This document shows, one piece after another, positions 5,391 to 5,442 of a DNA stretch of 5,442 nt. The notes beneath the pieces are model-generated. The model did no database searches and was not told the origin of the DNA. It worked only from the letters and a program-made list of their open reading frames with translations. The stretch covers positions 1 through 5,442 of the forward strand of contig CANQHL010000076.1 of NCBI GenBank assembly GCA_947623775.1, read 5' to 3'. The stretch comes from an uncultured Clostridia bacterium (lineage in GTDB: Bacteria; Bacillota; Clostridia; Christensenellales; UBA1242). Each line of letters begins with the position of its first letter. The first letter of the stretch is position 1. Both the position numbers and the translations under genes were made by a program.

Positions 5391-5422
5391 AAAAAGGACA
5401 TAATTATAAATGTCCTTTTTTA
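5391..5422. terminator. Strong, probably bidirectional terminator
   Basis: AAAAAGGACAT (5391-5401) and ATGTCCTTTTT (5410-5420) form a perfect 11 base-pair stem with the loop AATTATAA, followed by another T. The A-run on the left gives a T-run when read on the other strand, so it can stop transcripts from both sides. It closes the GNAT-ASCH/CHAT-like unit and may also end a converging gene beyond the window. Confidence 0.8.
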
Positions 5423-5442
5423 TTTGTTTTCTTTAATATATT

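Overview
The window looks like chromosomal DNA from a low-GC Gram-positive bacterium, probably an uncultured member of the Clostridia. The signs are AT-rich genes, purine-rich Shine-Dalgarno sites (AAGGAG, GAGG, GGGG) at good spacing, GTG and TTG starts, a consensus sigma-A promoter with an extended -10, and hairpin plus T-run terminators. TAA and TGA both end genes, so nothing suggests a changed genetic code. No finer taxonomy can be supported from the sequence alone. There are seven genes, all on the + strand. No tRNA, rRNA, CRISPR array or transposase was seen.

Region 1 (1-3545) reads as one transcription unit. It opens with the 3' end of a housekeeping-type FAD-dependent dehydrogenase of the COG2509 group, cut by the window edge. 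Then come, 11, 3, 24 and 1 bases apart, a CYTH-like phosphate-binding protein, a GNAT acetyltransferase, a radical SAM enzyme with a SPASM-like C-terminal cysteine region, and a protein I recognise as the HMUDK_hel / alpha-glutamyl-putrescinyl-thymine pyrophosphorylase-like family ('putative DNA base hypermodification protein'). The last protein starts at a TTG just behind the radical SAM stop codon, with its ribosome site inside the radical SAM gene, so the two are probably translationally coupled. A strong terminator at 3514-3545 closes the unit. Sampled GC falls from about 38-45% in the dehydrogenase to about 30-33% after it, which suggests an accessory cassette behind a core gene.

Region 2 (3546-3800) is a very AT-rich control region with short direct repeats, a small palindrome and a clear promoter (3754-3781).

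Region 3 (3801-5442) holds a GNAT-ASCH fusion protein and a small stand-alone CHAT/caspase-like protein (His61 and Cys107). A weak terminator-like hairpin separates them, and an AT-rich tail follows with a degenerate 20-base repeat and a final perfect-stem terminator.

How the genes may work together is inference. In phages with hypermodified thymidine, HMUDK_hel/aGPT-Pplase-type proteins work alongside radical SAM enzymes and acetyltransferases that sculpt the attached group. Finding such a protein coupled to a radical SAM enzyme and next to a GNAT enzyme in a bacterial operon makes a nucleobase- or nucleotide-modification pathway the most interesting reading. The GNAT-ASCH and CHAT-like pair next door could be an independent acetyl-nucleoside/RNA and protease unit, possibly defence-related, but no activity can be assigned from sequence alone.
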